A stretch of DNA of 64,000 nucleotides from an uncultured Gemmiger sp. Lineage in GTDB: Bacteria; Bacillota; Clostridia; Oscillospirales; Ruminococcaceae. Below are positions 44,317 to 53,333 of the stretch, piece by piece; the first letter of the stretch is position 1; each line of letters starts with the position of its first letter. The notes under the pieces were generated by a model. The model had not been told where the DNA came from. It worked only from the letters and a program-made list of their open reading frames with translations, and searched no databases. The stretch lies in contig CALWNP010000004.1 in NCBI GenBank assembly GCA_944382835.1, forward strand, positions 20,462 through 84,461. The letters run 5' to 3'. The position numbers and the translations under genes were made by a program.

Positions 44317-45594
44317 TCAGTCCTCCAGCAGTTTGACGGGCGGGAAGTGAATCCGGCCCCATCCGGCGGCCCACTCCGGCATGGAGAGGTCGCCGCTGGT
44401 GACTTCAAAGGCAAACTCGGTCACCGGCTTGTCCAGGCAGACGGCCTGGGCCAGGGCTCCGTCAAAGATATCGATGTAGAAGAAATACTGTCCCTCCCCC
44501 AGCAGACTGGGGTCAAACTCAAAGATGGTGGTGTACAGCCGCCCCGGTTCGGCGGCGCCCAGGTCCACCGGATGGGTGATGCCCACCGGGGTGGAGTCCC
44601 GGAAATGCAGGTTGAGTTTCATGTGGATGCCGGCAAAGGGCTCGGACACCCGCCAGGTGATCTTCACCCGCATCTTTTCGGTGTCGGCAAAGACGCTGGA
44701 CTCTTTATCGAGAAAATCCAGGCTTTCCAGCCGCAGCCGTTTGCCGGCGCTGCCGGTCATCCGGGAAACCTTGGCCAGATCATAGTGCACCACATTGACA
44801 TCGGTGGTGTCCATATAAACGGCGATGGCCTGTTCCACATCCCCGTCATAGATGATCTTGCCCTGATCCAGCACCACGCAGCGGGTGCAGAGCTGGCGGA
44901 TGGTGCTCATGTTGTGACTGACATAGAGGACGGTGCGGCCTTCCTGACCGGCCACGTCGCTCATCTTGCCCAGGCATTTCTGCTGGAACTTCATGTCACC
45001 CACGGCCAGGACCTCGTCCATGACCATGATCTCGCTGTCCAGATGGGCCGCCACAGCAAAAGCCAGCTTGACGAACATGCCGCTGGAATACCGCTTGACC
45101 GGGGTGTCGATGAAATCTCCACACTCGGAAAATTCGATGATCTGGTCCAGCTTGGCGTCCACCTCGGCCCGGGTCATGCCCAGGATGGCGCCGTTCATAT
45201 AGATATTTTCCCGGCCGGTCATCTCGTTGTTGAAGCCGGTGCCCACCTCCAGCATCGAGGCTACCCGGCCGCGCAGCCGGATTTCCCCCTCGGTGGGGGC
45301 GGTGATGCGGGAGAGAATCTTGAGCAGGGTGGATTTTCCGGCGCCGTTGCGCCCGATGATGCCCAGGGCTTCCCCCTGATAGACGGTCAGATCCACCCCG
45401 TTGAGGGCCATGAAGGTCTGACCGAACAGCCGGGTGTCGGTGCCGATGACGGTGTTGGGGTCCTCCTTGCCGCGCACCCGCGCCCACCAGCTTTGCAGGT
45501 CGTGGGTCAGGGTGCCGCCGCCGATCTGCCCCAGTTTGTATTGCTTTTTCAGGCCCGTGATCTGGATGACGGGCCGACGCTGTGTTGATGCCAT
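44317..45594 (-). CDS. Polysaccharide ABC exporter ATPase with Wzt-type C-terminal domain
   Basis: This 425-residue protein has Walker A GRNGAGKST (81-89), the KRYSSGMFVKLAF signature and MVMDEVLAVGD Walker B, typical of TagH/Wzt-class exporters. Residues ~265-425 form an extra beta-rich domain like the Wzt carbohydrate-binding C terminus, which in O-antigen export recognises a finished chain end. With the permease just upstream (12 nt) it forms the exporter. The extra domain suggests that export depends on a terminal sugar, perhaps that set by the genes downstream. Confidence 0.9.
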   Translation of the reverse strand: MASTQRRPVIQITGLKKQYKLGQIGGGTLTHDLQSWWARVRGKEDPNTVIGTDTRLFGQTFMALNGVDLTVYQGEALGIIGRNGAGKSTLLKILSRITAPTEGEIRLRGRVASMLEVGTGFNNEMTGRENIYMNGAILGMTRAEVDAKLDQIIEFSECGDFIDTPVKRYSSGMFVKLAFAVAAHLDSEIMVMDEVLAVGDMKFQQKCLGKMSDVAGQEGRTVLYVSHNMSTIRQLCTRCVVLDQGKIIYDGDVEQAIAVYMDTTDVNVVHYDLAKVSRMTGSAGKRLRLESLDFLDKESSVFADTEKMRVKITWRVSEPFAGIHMKLNLHFRDSTPVGITHPVDLGAAEPGRLYTTIFEFDPSLLGEGQYFFYIDIFDGALAQAVCLDKPVTEFAFEVTSGDLSMPEWAAGWGRIHFPPVKLLED

Positions 45595-45606
45595 CTTGGT
45601 CCTCCC

Positions 45607-46482
45607 TTACACGGTGTCCATAAAGGTCTTTTCGATCCGGCTGAACAGGATGATACCCGCCACCAGTGCGATGAGGGTGACGACAACGCTGTACACCAGA
45701 TTGCCCACCAGGACGGTGCCGGTGCCCAGGGTGGCCATCCGGAACACCTCCACAGGGGAGGTCATGGGGTTGAGGGTCATCAGAGCCCGCAGACGGGGGG
45801 ACTCATCCAGGCTGGACAGGGGATAGACCACGGGGGAAATGTACATCCAGAGCTGGACACCGAAGCCCACCGCGATGGCGAGATCCCGGTATTTGGTGGT
45901 CAGGGCCGAGACAATGATGCCCACGCCCAGACCCAGCAGCATGACCTCCAGCACCACAAAAGGCAGGGCAATGACCCAGAGGGTCAGATGAATCCCGGCG
46001 CCGGTGACCCAGAAATAGATCCAGAAGAGAACGAACATCACAAACTGGATGAAGAAGTTGATAAGACTGGTCAGCACCTGGCTGATGGGGGTGGACAGGC
46101 GGGGAAAATACACCTTGCCGAATACCTGGCTGTTGGCCACAAAGGTGTTGGCGGTGTTGTTGATGCAGGAGGCAAAGAAGGTCCACAGAGTATTGCCCGC
46201 CATGTAAAACAGGAAGGAGGGGGTACCGTCGGTGGACAGACCCGCAATGCCGCCGAACACCACGTTGAAGAGGACGGTGGTGATCAGCGGGTTAAGGATG
46301 ATCCACAGCGGGCCCAGGATGGTCTGTTTGTAGAGCACCGTAAAGTTGCGCTTGACAAACATCGTGATCAGATCACGGTAACGCCAGAGTTCCTGCAAGT
46401 CGATGTCGAACCAACCGGTGCGGGGTTTGATGATGGTGGTCCATTCATCGTTGCGGTCGTTGGTTTGGATTTGTTCAGCCAT
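45607..46482 (-). CDS. ABC-2 type polysaccharide exporter permease (Wzm/TagG-like)
   Basis: This 291-residue membrane protein has six hydrophobic spans and the Wzm/TagG pattern: LWRYRDLITMFVKRNFTVLYKQTILGPLW before span 1, and PVVYPLSSL with NPMTSPVEVFR near the last two. It forms the channel with the ATPase gene 12 nt downstream. I chose ATG 46482 with AAAGG upstream; an in-frame TTG at 46515 is less likely. First gene of its unit, behind the promoter at 46533. Confidence 0.92.
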   Translation of the reverse strand: MAEQIQTNDRNDEWTTIIKPRTGWFDIDLQELWRYRDLITMFVKRNFTVLYKQTILGPLWIILNPLITTVLFNVVFGGIAGLSTDGTPSFLFYMAGNTLWTFFASCINNTANTFVANSQVFGKVYFPRLSTPISQVLTSLINFFIQFVMFVLFWIYFWVTGAGIHLTLWVIALPFVVLEVMLLGLGVGIIVSALTTKYRDLAIAVGFGVQLWMYISPVVYPLSSLDESPRLRALMTLNPMTSPVEVFRMATLGTGTVLVGNLVYSVVVTLIALVAGIILFSRIEKTFMDTV

Positions 46483-46532
46483 GGTGGCACCTTTCTTTTT
46501 GGTGGATTGAGCCAAAGCTCTATATAGGCATT

Positions 46533-46561
46533 ATTCTACCATGTTTCGGTCGAAAATACAA
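46533..46561 (-). promoter_or_regulatory. Promoter of the exporter/ulosonic-acid operon (TTGTAT-17-TAGAAT)
   Basis: On the minus strand TTGTAT (46556-46561) and TAGAAT (46533-46538) are 17 bp apart, just after the terminator of the upstream glycosyltransferase unit. No other promoter or terminator was seen down to 35656, so ten genes may share it. Confidence 0.75.
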
Positions 46562-46589
46562 TCTGCGGCGGGAAACGGGCAACAGGCAC

Positions 46590-46624
46590 AAAAATGCCAT
46601 CCCCGGCAATTCCGGGAATGGCAT
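46590..46624 (-). terminator. Terminator ending the nine-glycosyltransferase unit
   Basis: On the minus strand ATGCCATTCCCGG and CCGGGGATGGCAT pair (one G-T), followed by TTTTTG, 18 nt after the stop at 46642. Confidence 0.88.
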
Positions 46625-46641
46625 CCCAATGATTCATCGGT

Positions 46642-47703
46642 TCAGGGGCGCTTCATCCGTCCCAGCAGCAGGTAGTAGCCGCCCCAGTCCAGCTTGCCGA
46701 ACAGCGGCGAACCGGTGCGGGCCGCTTCGGACAGGGCATACAGCCAGTGCAGGCTGCGCCATCGCAGGGGCAGGTAGTAGGGGCTGTAACAGTGTTCCCG
46801 CCGCATCTGGCGCAGCAGGCCCAGCAGCCAGGGGTTCAGCAGGGCGTTGCGGGCTTTCTGTCGGCGCAAAACACCGGGGTGCAGCGGGTCCCGGCGCAGG
46901 ATGTCGGCCACCCCTTCGCCGTAAACCCGCAGCTCGGCCCGGTGCAGCGGCAGCAGGTCCTCGGCAGGGCAGTTGGCATCGGCGCAGGCGGCGTTGAGCT
47001 TGGCAAAGTGCTCGGGCCAGATGGCGCAGTATTCGGGGTGGTAGCGGGTGGAAAGGGTCCCATCCCGGCTGCAGTCGTAAAAGGTCAGGGCACTTTCAAG
47101 GACACGATACCGGAAATGAGGCGTTTTTCGGCCCAGCAGCGCGATATAATCCAGAACAAACTGTAAATCTTCCCCCAAGGTGTATGCTGCGTTGAACTTC
47201 AGCAGCTTGGCCAGGTCACAGCGGTAGAGCTTGTTCCAGGGCATGGCGATGAGGCAGTCCAGATACAGCCGTGCCAGGGCGTCCTGGGGGCGGGTCTGTG
47301 CCGCAGCGGTGACCGGCGCCGGATCATTGGCATCGGTGGTGTAGTTCCAGAGGACAAAACTGTCCGGGTCCGCGGCCTGGGCATCCAGGGCGGCTTGCAG
47401 TGCACCGGGGCGCAGGGCGTCGTCGCTGTCCAGAAAGACCACATAGTCGGCGTAGGCCAGGTCCAGCCCGGCGTTGCGAGCGGTGGAAACACCCCCGTCC
47501 TCCTTGTGCAGGGCGGTGACCCGGGGGTCCCGGCGGGCGTATTCGTCACACATCGCACCGCAGTTGTCGGGGCTGCCGTCGTCCACCAGGACACAGCAAA
47601 GCCCGCCCTCCACCTGTTGGGAGAGAATGCTCTCCACACAGCGGGACAGGGTCTTTTCGGCGCCCCAGACCGGGACAATCACACAGACGGCGGGTTTTTG
47701 CAT
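46642..47703 (-). CDS. Family 2 glycosyltransferase
   Basis: This 353-residue protein has VIVPVWGAEKTLSRCVES, VDDGSPDNCG, GGVSTARNAGLD and FLDSDD, the standard GT2 blocks. The C-terminal ~140 residues are helical and specific to this group. It is the last gene of the unit and overlaps the upstream GT4 gene by 25 nt. Likely a cytoplasmic enzyme adding a sugar to a lipid-linked chain. Confidence 0.9.
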   Translation of the reverse strand: MQKPAVCVIVPVWGAEKTLSRCVESILSQQVEGGLCCVLVDDGSPDNCGAMCDEYARRDPRVTALHKEDGGVSTARNAGLDLAYADYVVFLDSDDALRPGALQAALDAQAADPDSFVLWNYTTDANDPAPVTAAAQTRPQDALARLYLDCLIAMPWNKLYRCDLAKLLKFNAAYTLGEDLQFVLDYIALLGRKTPHFRYRVLESALTFYDCSRDGTLSTRYHPEYCAIWPEHFAKLNAACADANCPAEDLLPLHRAELRVYGEGVADILRRDPLHPGVLRRQKARNALLNPWLLGLLRQMRREHCYSPYYLPLRWRSLHWLYALSEAARTGSPLFGKLDWGGYYLLLGRMKRP

Positions 47704-48926
47704 ACCGATTCTCCAAAGTCACCAAAGTCGTAGACGATGCGCAGAAAATTCTCGTAGAACCGCCCGGTGGAAAACTTCTGGGCGGTCTGGGCGCCGGCAC
47801 GGCCCATCTCCCGGCGCAATTCGGGGTGATCCCGCAGCATTTCAATGGCCCAGACCAGCTGACCGGTCACATCCCGGTCCCGGTCAATCAACACCGCCTG
47901 GCTGCCCTCCAGATACTCCGGCATACCGCCGCTGCGGGTGGCCAGCACCGGGCGGCCACAGCCCATGGCTTCTACCGCCACCAGACCGGCGGCCTCCTCC
48001 ACCAGGGTGGGCACACAGACCAGGTCCGCCAGACGGTAATAGTCGGGCAGGTCCCGGTTGTTGACAAACCCGGTGAACTTGACCCGGTTGCCCAGGCTCC
48101 GGGCCTGCTGTTCCAGCCGGCGCAAAAAAGGGCTGGACTGAGTCCGCCCGAAGAAGGGGCTGCCCACGATGAGCAGCTTCACATGCTCGTCGTGCAGTCC
48201 GGCCACCGCCTCCAGCAGCTTGTGGATGCCCTTGTCGGGTTCCAGCCGTCCGCAGAAGAGCAACACAAAATCCTCCGGCGCAAACCCCAGCGAGGCGCGC
48301 AGGGCGGCGTCGGGGGAGCCGGGGGTAAACAATCCGGTGTCGATGCAGTTGGGCAGGATATAAGCGTTTTTGCGGTCCAGGGCGCTGGTTTTCAGATAGT
48401 CATCCCGGATGAACCGGCTCAGAGCCAGGACACCTCCGTAGATTTCATCCATCTGACGGCTGCAGGAGGTCTGGCCATGGAGATGGGCCAGGCAGCGCTT
48501 GCGGCCGAACATCCGGCTGATGGCACTGCACTGGGTCAGGGTGCCGCCCTCGGCCACAATCAGATCGGGCGGGGGCAGTTCCAGCGCCAGCGAGAGCTGG
48601 ACCTTCTGATACCAGGGATCATAGGGCGCAGCAATGCCCAGGCACCGCTCAATAAAGACCATGGGCCAGTAACGGCGGGTGCCTTTGGGGCGAGGAATGT
48701 AGAGCATCTTGGTGTGGACAAAGTCGTCCGCCTGGGCTTTGGCCGCCGGATCGGGGATGCTGGCGCAGAGCAAATCCAGCTTGCCTGCCCGCTCGTTTTC
48801 CCGGATCAGGTGGGTGATCAGGGTTTCCACCGCACCGCCCTGCACTGCGGGCACCGGAAGTTCCGGCGGCGGAATGAGCAGGATGCGGGGCCGATGGGGC
48901 GGTTTGGCCGTGTTGCGAAGCGGCAA
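47679..48926 (-). CDS. Family 4 glycosyltransferase
   Basis: This 415-residue GT-B enzyme has an N-terminal LIPPPELPVPAVQGGAVETL loop and the C-terminal LLFCGRLEPDKGIHKLLEA, LIVGSPFF and EEAAGLVAVEAMGCGRPV (E(x7)E) blocks of GT4. It overlaps the following GT2 gene. GGAGG is seen before the ATG. Sugar specificity unknown. Confidence 0.9.
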   Translation of the reverse strand: MPLRNTAKPPHRPRILLIPPPELPVPAVQGGAVETLITHLIRENERAGKLDLLCASIPDPAAKAQADDFVHTKMLYIPRPKGTRRYWPMVFIERCLGIAAPYDPWYQKVQLSLALELPPPDLIVAEGGTLTQCSAISRMFGRKRCLAHLHGQTSCSRQMDEIYGGVLALSRFIRDDYLKTSALDRKNAYILPNCIDTGLFTPGSPDAALRASLGFAPEDFVLLFCGRLEPDKGIHKLLEAVAGLHDEHVKLLIVGSPFFGRTQSSPFLRRLEQQARSLGNRVKFTGFVNNRDLPDYYRLADLVCVPTLVEEAAGLVAVEAMGCGRPVLATRSGGMPEYLEGSQAVLIDRDRDVTGQLVWAIEMLRDHPELRREMGRAGAQTAQKFSTGRFYENFLRIVYDFGDFGESVCKNPPSV

Positions 48927-48977
48927 GGAAAAACCTCCTTCCTCAGATTGGGCAGCGGGGCAATATGCCGCTCTGCC

Positions 48978-49958
48978 TTACTTTTTGGAAGGGCAGAGGC
49001 TTTCGGCCGGCATCATGGCCCAGCGGGCGGCCGAAAGTTTTTCGGTCATCTTGAGCTGCTTGCAGTTGGGCAGGTAGCTGATCAGCCCCTGCATCAGGAA
49101 CTGCTCTTTGGAGATCGCCTTGATCAGCTGGGGGGTGGGGGCCTGGCGCACCTTGGCGCACAGGAAGAGGTACCGCCGCCAGCAAGCCGCATAGGCGTTG
49201 TCAATCACCGAGCGCTCGGCGCTGTTCTCTACATAGAAGCGGTAGCGGTCGGCCAGACCATCCACCGCGTCAAAGGCCTCGGGCTTGGTGGCGGTGCGGC
49301 AGATGCTGCCATTGCGCAGCCGGTAGCAGTAGAGCTTATCCGGCAGGCAGACCACCTTGTCGCAGCGCCAGAACAGCCGGTGGGCCACGAAGTCATCCTC
49401 GTGCAGCCGTCCCTCGGGGTAGTGGAGCAGTTTCCATACCTCGGCACGGTAGAGTTTATTCCAAGCAACGGTGTAATAGGTACCGTTGGGGGCATAGAAG
49501 CAGTTGAGCAGATCCTTGCCGCAGAAGGTGCCCACCTCGGTGGGATCGGTGTAGCTGGGCGGATCCAGGCTGCTGCCGTCCTCGGCCACGTCCTCCACCG
49601 CGCAGATGGCCATGTAGGCGTCGTTGGTCTCGCAGGCGTCGTACAACGTCTGCAGATAGCTCGGACGCAGGATGTCATCCGAGTCCACAAAGGCGTAATA
49701 ACGCCCGTGGGCGGCATCAATGCCGGTGTTGCGGGCGGCGGAAAGCCCCTGGTTCTCCTGATGGAACACCCGCACCCGGGTATCTTTGGCCGCAAATTCA
49801 TCGCACAGTTCGCCGCACCCGTCGGTGGAACCGTCGTCCACCAGCAGGACTTCAAAGGATTGGTCGAAAGCCTGGTTCAGGATGCTGTTGATACATTCCT
49901 CCAACCAAGGCTTGGTGTTGTAGATGGGAACGATCACACTGACAATCACATGTTCCAT
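48978..49958 (-). CDS. Family 2 glycosyltransferase
   Basis: This 326-residue GT2 enzyme has VIVPIYNTKPWLEECINS, VDDGSTDGCG, GLSAARNTGID and FVDSDD. The C-terminal half, with KLYRAEVWKLL and HEDDFVAHRLF, is that of the capsular GT2 group. It is separated by 6 nt from the upstream GT2 gene. The four GT2 proteins around here are similar in layout, which suggests past duplication. Confidence 0.9.
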   Translation of the reverse strand: MEHVIVSVIVPIYNTKPWLEECINSILNQAFDQSFEVLLVDDGSTDGCGELCDEFAAKDTRVRVFHQENQGLSAARNTGIDAAHGRYYAFVDSDDILRPSYLQTLYDACETNDAYMAICAVEDVAEDGSSLDPPSYTDPTEVGTFCGKDLLNCFYAPNGTYYTVAWNKLYRAEVWKLLHYPEGRLHEDDFVAHRLFWRCDKVVCLPDKLYCYRLRNGSICRTATKPEAFDAVDGLADRYRFYVENSAERSVIDNAYAACWRRYLFLCAKVRQAPTPQLIKAISKEQFLMQGLISYLPNCKQLKMTEKLSAARWAMMPAESLCPSKK

Positions 49959-49964
49959 AACGCT

Positions 49965-50987
49965 TTAACCTCTTTTCCCGCATTTCTCAATCACGATTCC
50001 CCACAGCCCGGCCAGCTTGTAGGCTGCCGACGGGTTGGCGCAGAACAAAACTGCGCGGATTTTTTCAAATTTCGGCACATACGGACACCGCAAGATGTCC
50101 GGCAGAATCTGGTCCAGATGCTTCTTGTGCTTGGCAAATCCTTCTTTGAGGGTTTGCTGAACCCCGGCGGCCCCGGCCAGACACCAGAAGGTGTAAAAGA
50201 CCTTCCAGTACCAGGCCACCGCCCATTGGTGCCACAGTTCCCGCCCCGGACGGGCGGCAAAATAACACAGCCAATCCCAGTACATCCGCAGGTCATCCAG
50301 CTTGCGGGCCGGGAAGGTGGAGGCGGTCATCTGCCCCCGGCGGGTGCGGTAATGGTAGAGCACATCGGGCAAACAGACAGCCTTTTCGCCCTCGAAGACC
50401 AGGTGCAGCACACTGGCATCATCCCCGAAAAACATCGACTCGTCATAATGGATGCCTTTGTCCCGGAAAACATGAAGATCAAACAGCTTGTTCCAGCTCA
50501 ACGGGCCGTAGAAGCTGCCGGTCTGGAAGGTTTCCAGCAGCAACTCCTGGGCGTCTCGTACCCCATGCTGCCGGATTTCCACCATCCGCCCCGGGATGGG
50601 TTGGCCTTCCTCGTCGATGGCATCCCCGGTGCAGGCCGCAATCCGGGCACCGGTGGACTGGATGGCCCGGTAGAGGGTTTCGTACATCCGCGGTTCGATC
50701 AGATCATCCGAATCCACAAACCCCACATAATCCCCGCGGGCATTGTCCAGCCCCACATTGGCCGCCGAAGCAGGACCGCCGTTGGGCTTGTGGAACACCC
50801 GGATCCGGGGATCGGTCTTGGCCAGCTCGTCGCACAGCGCTCCGCAGCCGTTGGGGCTGCCATCCTCCACCAACAGCAGTTCAAAGTCGGTGAAGGTCTG
50901 GGCCAGAATGCTCTGTACGGTGTGCGGCAGATAGTCCTTGGCATCGTAGACGGTGGTAATGATGCTGATCGTCGGGTGAGAGGGCAT
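49965..50987 (-). CDS. Family 2 glycosyltransferase
   Basis: This 340-residue GT2 enzyme has IITTVYDAKDYLPHTVQS, VEDGSPNGCG, GPASAANVGLDNARG and FVDSDD, with a helical C terminus (SWNKLFDLHVF, FGDDASVLHLV). It lies between two other GT2 genes in the same orientation. Donor and acceptor unknown. Confidence 0.9.
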   Translation of the reverse strand: MPSHPTISIITTVYDAKDYLPHTVQSILAQTFTDFELLLVEDGSPNGCGALCDELAKTDPRIRVFHKPNGGPASAANVGLDNARGDYVGFVDSDDLIEPRMYETLYRAIQSTGARIAACTGDAIDEEGQPIPGRMVEIRQHGVRDAQELLLETFQTGSFYGPLSWNKLFDLHVFRDKGIHYDESMFFGDDASVLHLVFEGEKAVCLPDVLYHYRTRRGQMTASTFPARKLDDLRMYWDWLCYFAARPGRELWHQWAVAWYWKVFYTFWCLAGAAGVQQTLKEGFAKHKKHLDQILPDILRCPYVPKFEKIRAVLFCANPSAAYKLAGLWGIVIEKCGKRG

Positions 50988-51009
50988 CGGAAGCTCCTTT
51001 TGACAAGAT

Positions 51010-52029
51010 TTACAGCAGGCGGTTTTTCAGCAGGGTATAGGCCGCCAGAAAACCGGGCAGGCCAAACGCCACACCAAAGCGGTAGGGCAGGGCCAGCAAA
51101 CGGTTGGGGTCGGCCCGCAGCTGCCCGGTTAAGGCGGCACGGGCGGGGACACAGGCCAGAATCCGGGCAAAGAGCGCCCGGCGCCTGGCGTAGGACATCT
51201 GCCCCTTGCATCCGGTGAGCAGCCCGTACTGGTTGAGGGCTGCCCGGACCTCGCTCTCCTGCAGCATCGCCTGGCAGGTTTCGGGCGGCAGCGAAAGGCT
51301 TTGCAGCAGCCGGGCCAGGGAGGGGCGGATGTAGACCTCGGTGTCCAGCAGATCCCCCCGCAGACGGCGGGACAAACTGCCCGACAAAAGGTCGTTTTGC
51401 TTATAGTATACACCCGGCAGGCAATAAATGGCAGAGGAATTTTGTAAAAAAAGTAAAAAATCTATGTTGAACAAAACATCCTCGTTGATTTTCAAACCCT
51501 CGTCAAACCGCAATTTGCCCCGGCGGAGCAGGTCGGCCCGGAACACCTTGGCATAGGGGGCGGCCAGGTATCCGCTCTCAAACAGCAACGGGCGCAGGGC
51601 CTGCCCCAGGGCGGCGGTGTTGGGGTACTGCCCCGGCGCCAGCGGACAGGGGGCCGGGCCGCTGGCGCGGGTCATACCGAAGAGAACCAGAGCAGGGGAG
51701 TCGGCCAGGGGGACTTCCAGTGCCTGCCACAGGCCGGGCAGCAGTTCGTCATCGGCGTCCACAAAGAGAACCCAATCGCCCCGGGCATTTTCAAGACCGG
51801 TGTTGCGGGCCGCCGAAGCGCCTCCGTTGGGGCGGTGGAAAACCTTGATCCGGGCATCCTGCCCGGCCAGCGTGTCACAGAGGGCACCGGTCCCGTCGGG
51901 GCTTCCGTCCTCCACCAACAGCAATTCCAGGTTTTCCGGGGCATCCCGCAGTACACTGTGGACTGCCCGCTCCAGGGTTTGCTCGGCGCGGTAACAGGGG
52001 ACAATCACACTGATGGAGGGCAGACTCAT
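51010..52029 (-). CDS. Family 2 glycosyltransferase
   Basis: This 339-residue GT2 enzyme has VIVPCYRAEQTLERAVHS, VEDGSPDGTG, GGASAARNTGLENARG and FVDADD. I chose ATG 52029, which overlaps the stop of the upstream GT4 gene (ATGA). The open frame continues upstream only as a shadow of that gene. The C terminus (KVFRADLL, INEDVLFN) fits the same capsular GT2 group as its neighbours. Confidence 0.9.
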   Translation of the reverse strand: MSLPSISVIVPCYRAEQTLERAVHSVLRDAPENLELLLVEDGSPDGTGALCDTLAGQDARIKVFHRPNGGASAARNTGLENARGDWVLFVDADDELLPGLWQALEVPLADSPALVLFGMTRASGPAPCPLAPGQYPNTAALGQALRPLLFESGYLAAPYAKVFRADLLRRGKLRFDEGLKINEDVLFNIDFLLFLQNSSAIYCLPGVYYKQNDLLSGSLSRRLRGDLLDTEVYIRPSLARLLQSLSLPPETCQAMLQESEVRAALNQYGLLTGCKGQMSYARRRALFARILACVPARAALTGQLRADPNRLLALPYRFGVAFGLPGFLAAYTLLKNRLL

Positions 52030-53306
52030 GGTTGGGCCTCCTCGGTGATGGCGGTGTAGATACCCAGCAGGTCGGCGGCGTTGCGGGCCGGGTCGTGGGT
52101 GGCCAGGGCCCGGCGGCGGGCTGCTGCGCCCTGGGCGGCACCGTGGTCGGGGGCGGACAACAGCTCGATGGCAGCCGAGGCCAGCGCCTCGGCATCCCCG
52201 GCAGGACCGTAGATCCGGCCCTCCTTGCCATCCTCCAGCATGTCGGGAATTCCGCCCGCCCGGCTGGCCAGGCAGGGCATCCCGAGAAGCATGGCTTCTC
52301 CCAGACTGTTGGGGCTGTTCTCGCTGAAGGAGGGCAGTACAAAGAGGTCGGCATCCAAGAATGCCTGCCGCATGGCATCGGCCTGGAGGGGGCCGGTGTA
52401 GTGCAGGCAGTCCTCCACCCTCAACCGGTGGGCCAGGGACTGGCAATAGTGCTGGTAGGGAAACATCCATTGGATGACCGGCCGCAACAGCGGACCTTTG
52501 TCCAGCGGCGGCCATCCGGCAATGTGCAAGGTCAGGCCGGGCCAGCGCTGGCGCAGCCGGGGCAGGGCCTGCAGCACGGTGTGCAGGTTTTTCAGCGGAT
52601 AGTTGCCCTGGCTCAGCAGCAGCACCGGGGACTGGCCGAATTCATGGGGCTGCCAGAGGGGACCGCTGTAAAAGGGAGAACGCAGGGTTTCGTTGCAGCG
52701 AAAATACCGGGCTTGGGGGGCCATCTTCTGGCAGAACTGCCGGTCAAAACCGGTGCGGCCGGTGAGATACCGGGCCTTGCGGAGGACGGCAGCTTCGTTT
52801 TGGGCCAGGGCGTCAAAGTTGGCCTGGCTTTTGTCCAAGAGCGCACCGGGGACCACCCGGTCCACCAGACGCTGCAATACAGAGCTGTGGAGATAGCGCT
52901 CGGGCACCCCGTCACAGAGATGGGCCGCGCAGTCCCCCATGATCCCCTGGATGCCCAGCAGCACCGGCAGATGCAGCGCTTCGGCAGCGGCCTGCAAAGC
53001 GGAAACAGCGGGGTATTCGGTCCCCCAGATGTGGACAAGATCGGGGTGTTCCTGCCGCAGCAGAGCGGCAAAGGTCGGTTGGCTGGCATCGGGCAGCAGG
53101 GCAAACCGGATGCCGTCCCGGCTGCCGGTGGTCAGGGTACTGACCCGGTGGTCAATACTGCAGATGGTCAGCGCCGGGGCATCGGGGCGGGCGGTCAGAG
53201 CGGTGAGCTGGCCGGTCAGCCAACCGCCGCTCACTTCCCGGGCCTGCAGGCCGCAGGCAGCGGCTGCCGCAGGCAGGGTGATGCTCACAAGCCAGAGGAC
53301 CTTCAT
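52026..53306 (-). CDS. Family 4 glycosyltransferase
   Basis: This 426-residue GT-B enzyme begins VLWLVSITLPAAAAACGL, and its C-terminal half has LLSQGNYPLKNLHTVLQAL, LHIAGWPP and SENSPNSLGEAMLLGMP with the E(x7)E-like pair. These fit GT4. It overlaps the downstream GT2 gene by 4 nt. A run of Ala codons near the N terminus replaces the usual glycine loop, a small oddity. Confidence 0.87.
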   Translation of the reverse strand: MKVLWLVSITLPAAAAACGLQAREVSGGWLTGQLTALTARPDAPALTICSIDHRVSTLTTGSRDGIRFALLPDASQPTFAALLRQEHPDLVHIWGTEYPAVSALQAAAEALHLPVLLGIQGIMGDCAAHLCDGVPERYLHSSVLQRLVDRVVPGALLDKSQANFDALAQNEAAVLRKARYLTGRTGFDRQFCQKMAPQARYFRCNETLRSPFYSGPLWQPHEFGQSPVLLLSQGNYPLKNLHTVLQALPRLRQRWPGLTLHIAGWPPLDKGPLLRPVIQWMFPYQHYCQSLAHRLRVEDCLHYTGPLQADAMRQAFLDADLFVLPSFSENSPNSLGEAMLLGMPCLASRAGGIPDMLEDGKEGRIYGPAGDAEALASAAIELLSAPDHGAAQGAAARRRALATHDPARNAADLLGIYTAITEEAQP

Positions 53307-53333
53307 GGAAAATGCTCCTTTCAGCGGAAACGC

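Noticed and set aside
47826-51218. A 1130-codon open frame on the + strand
   Set aside because: Antisense shadow of four real glycosyltransferase genes on the minus strand, with no RBS or motif.
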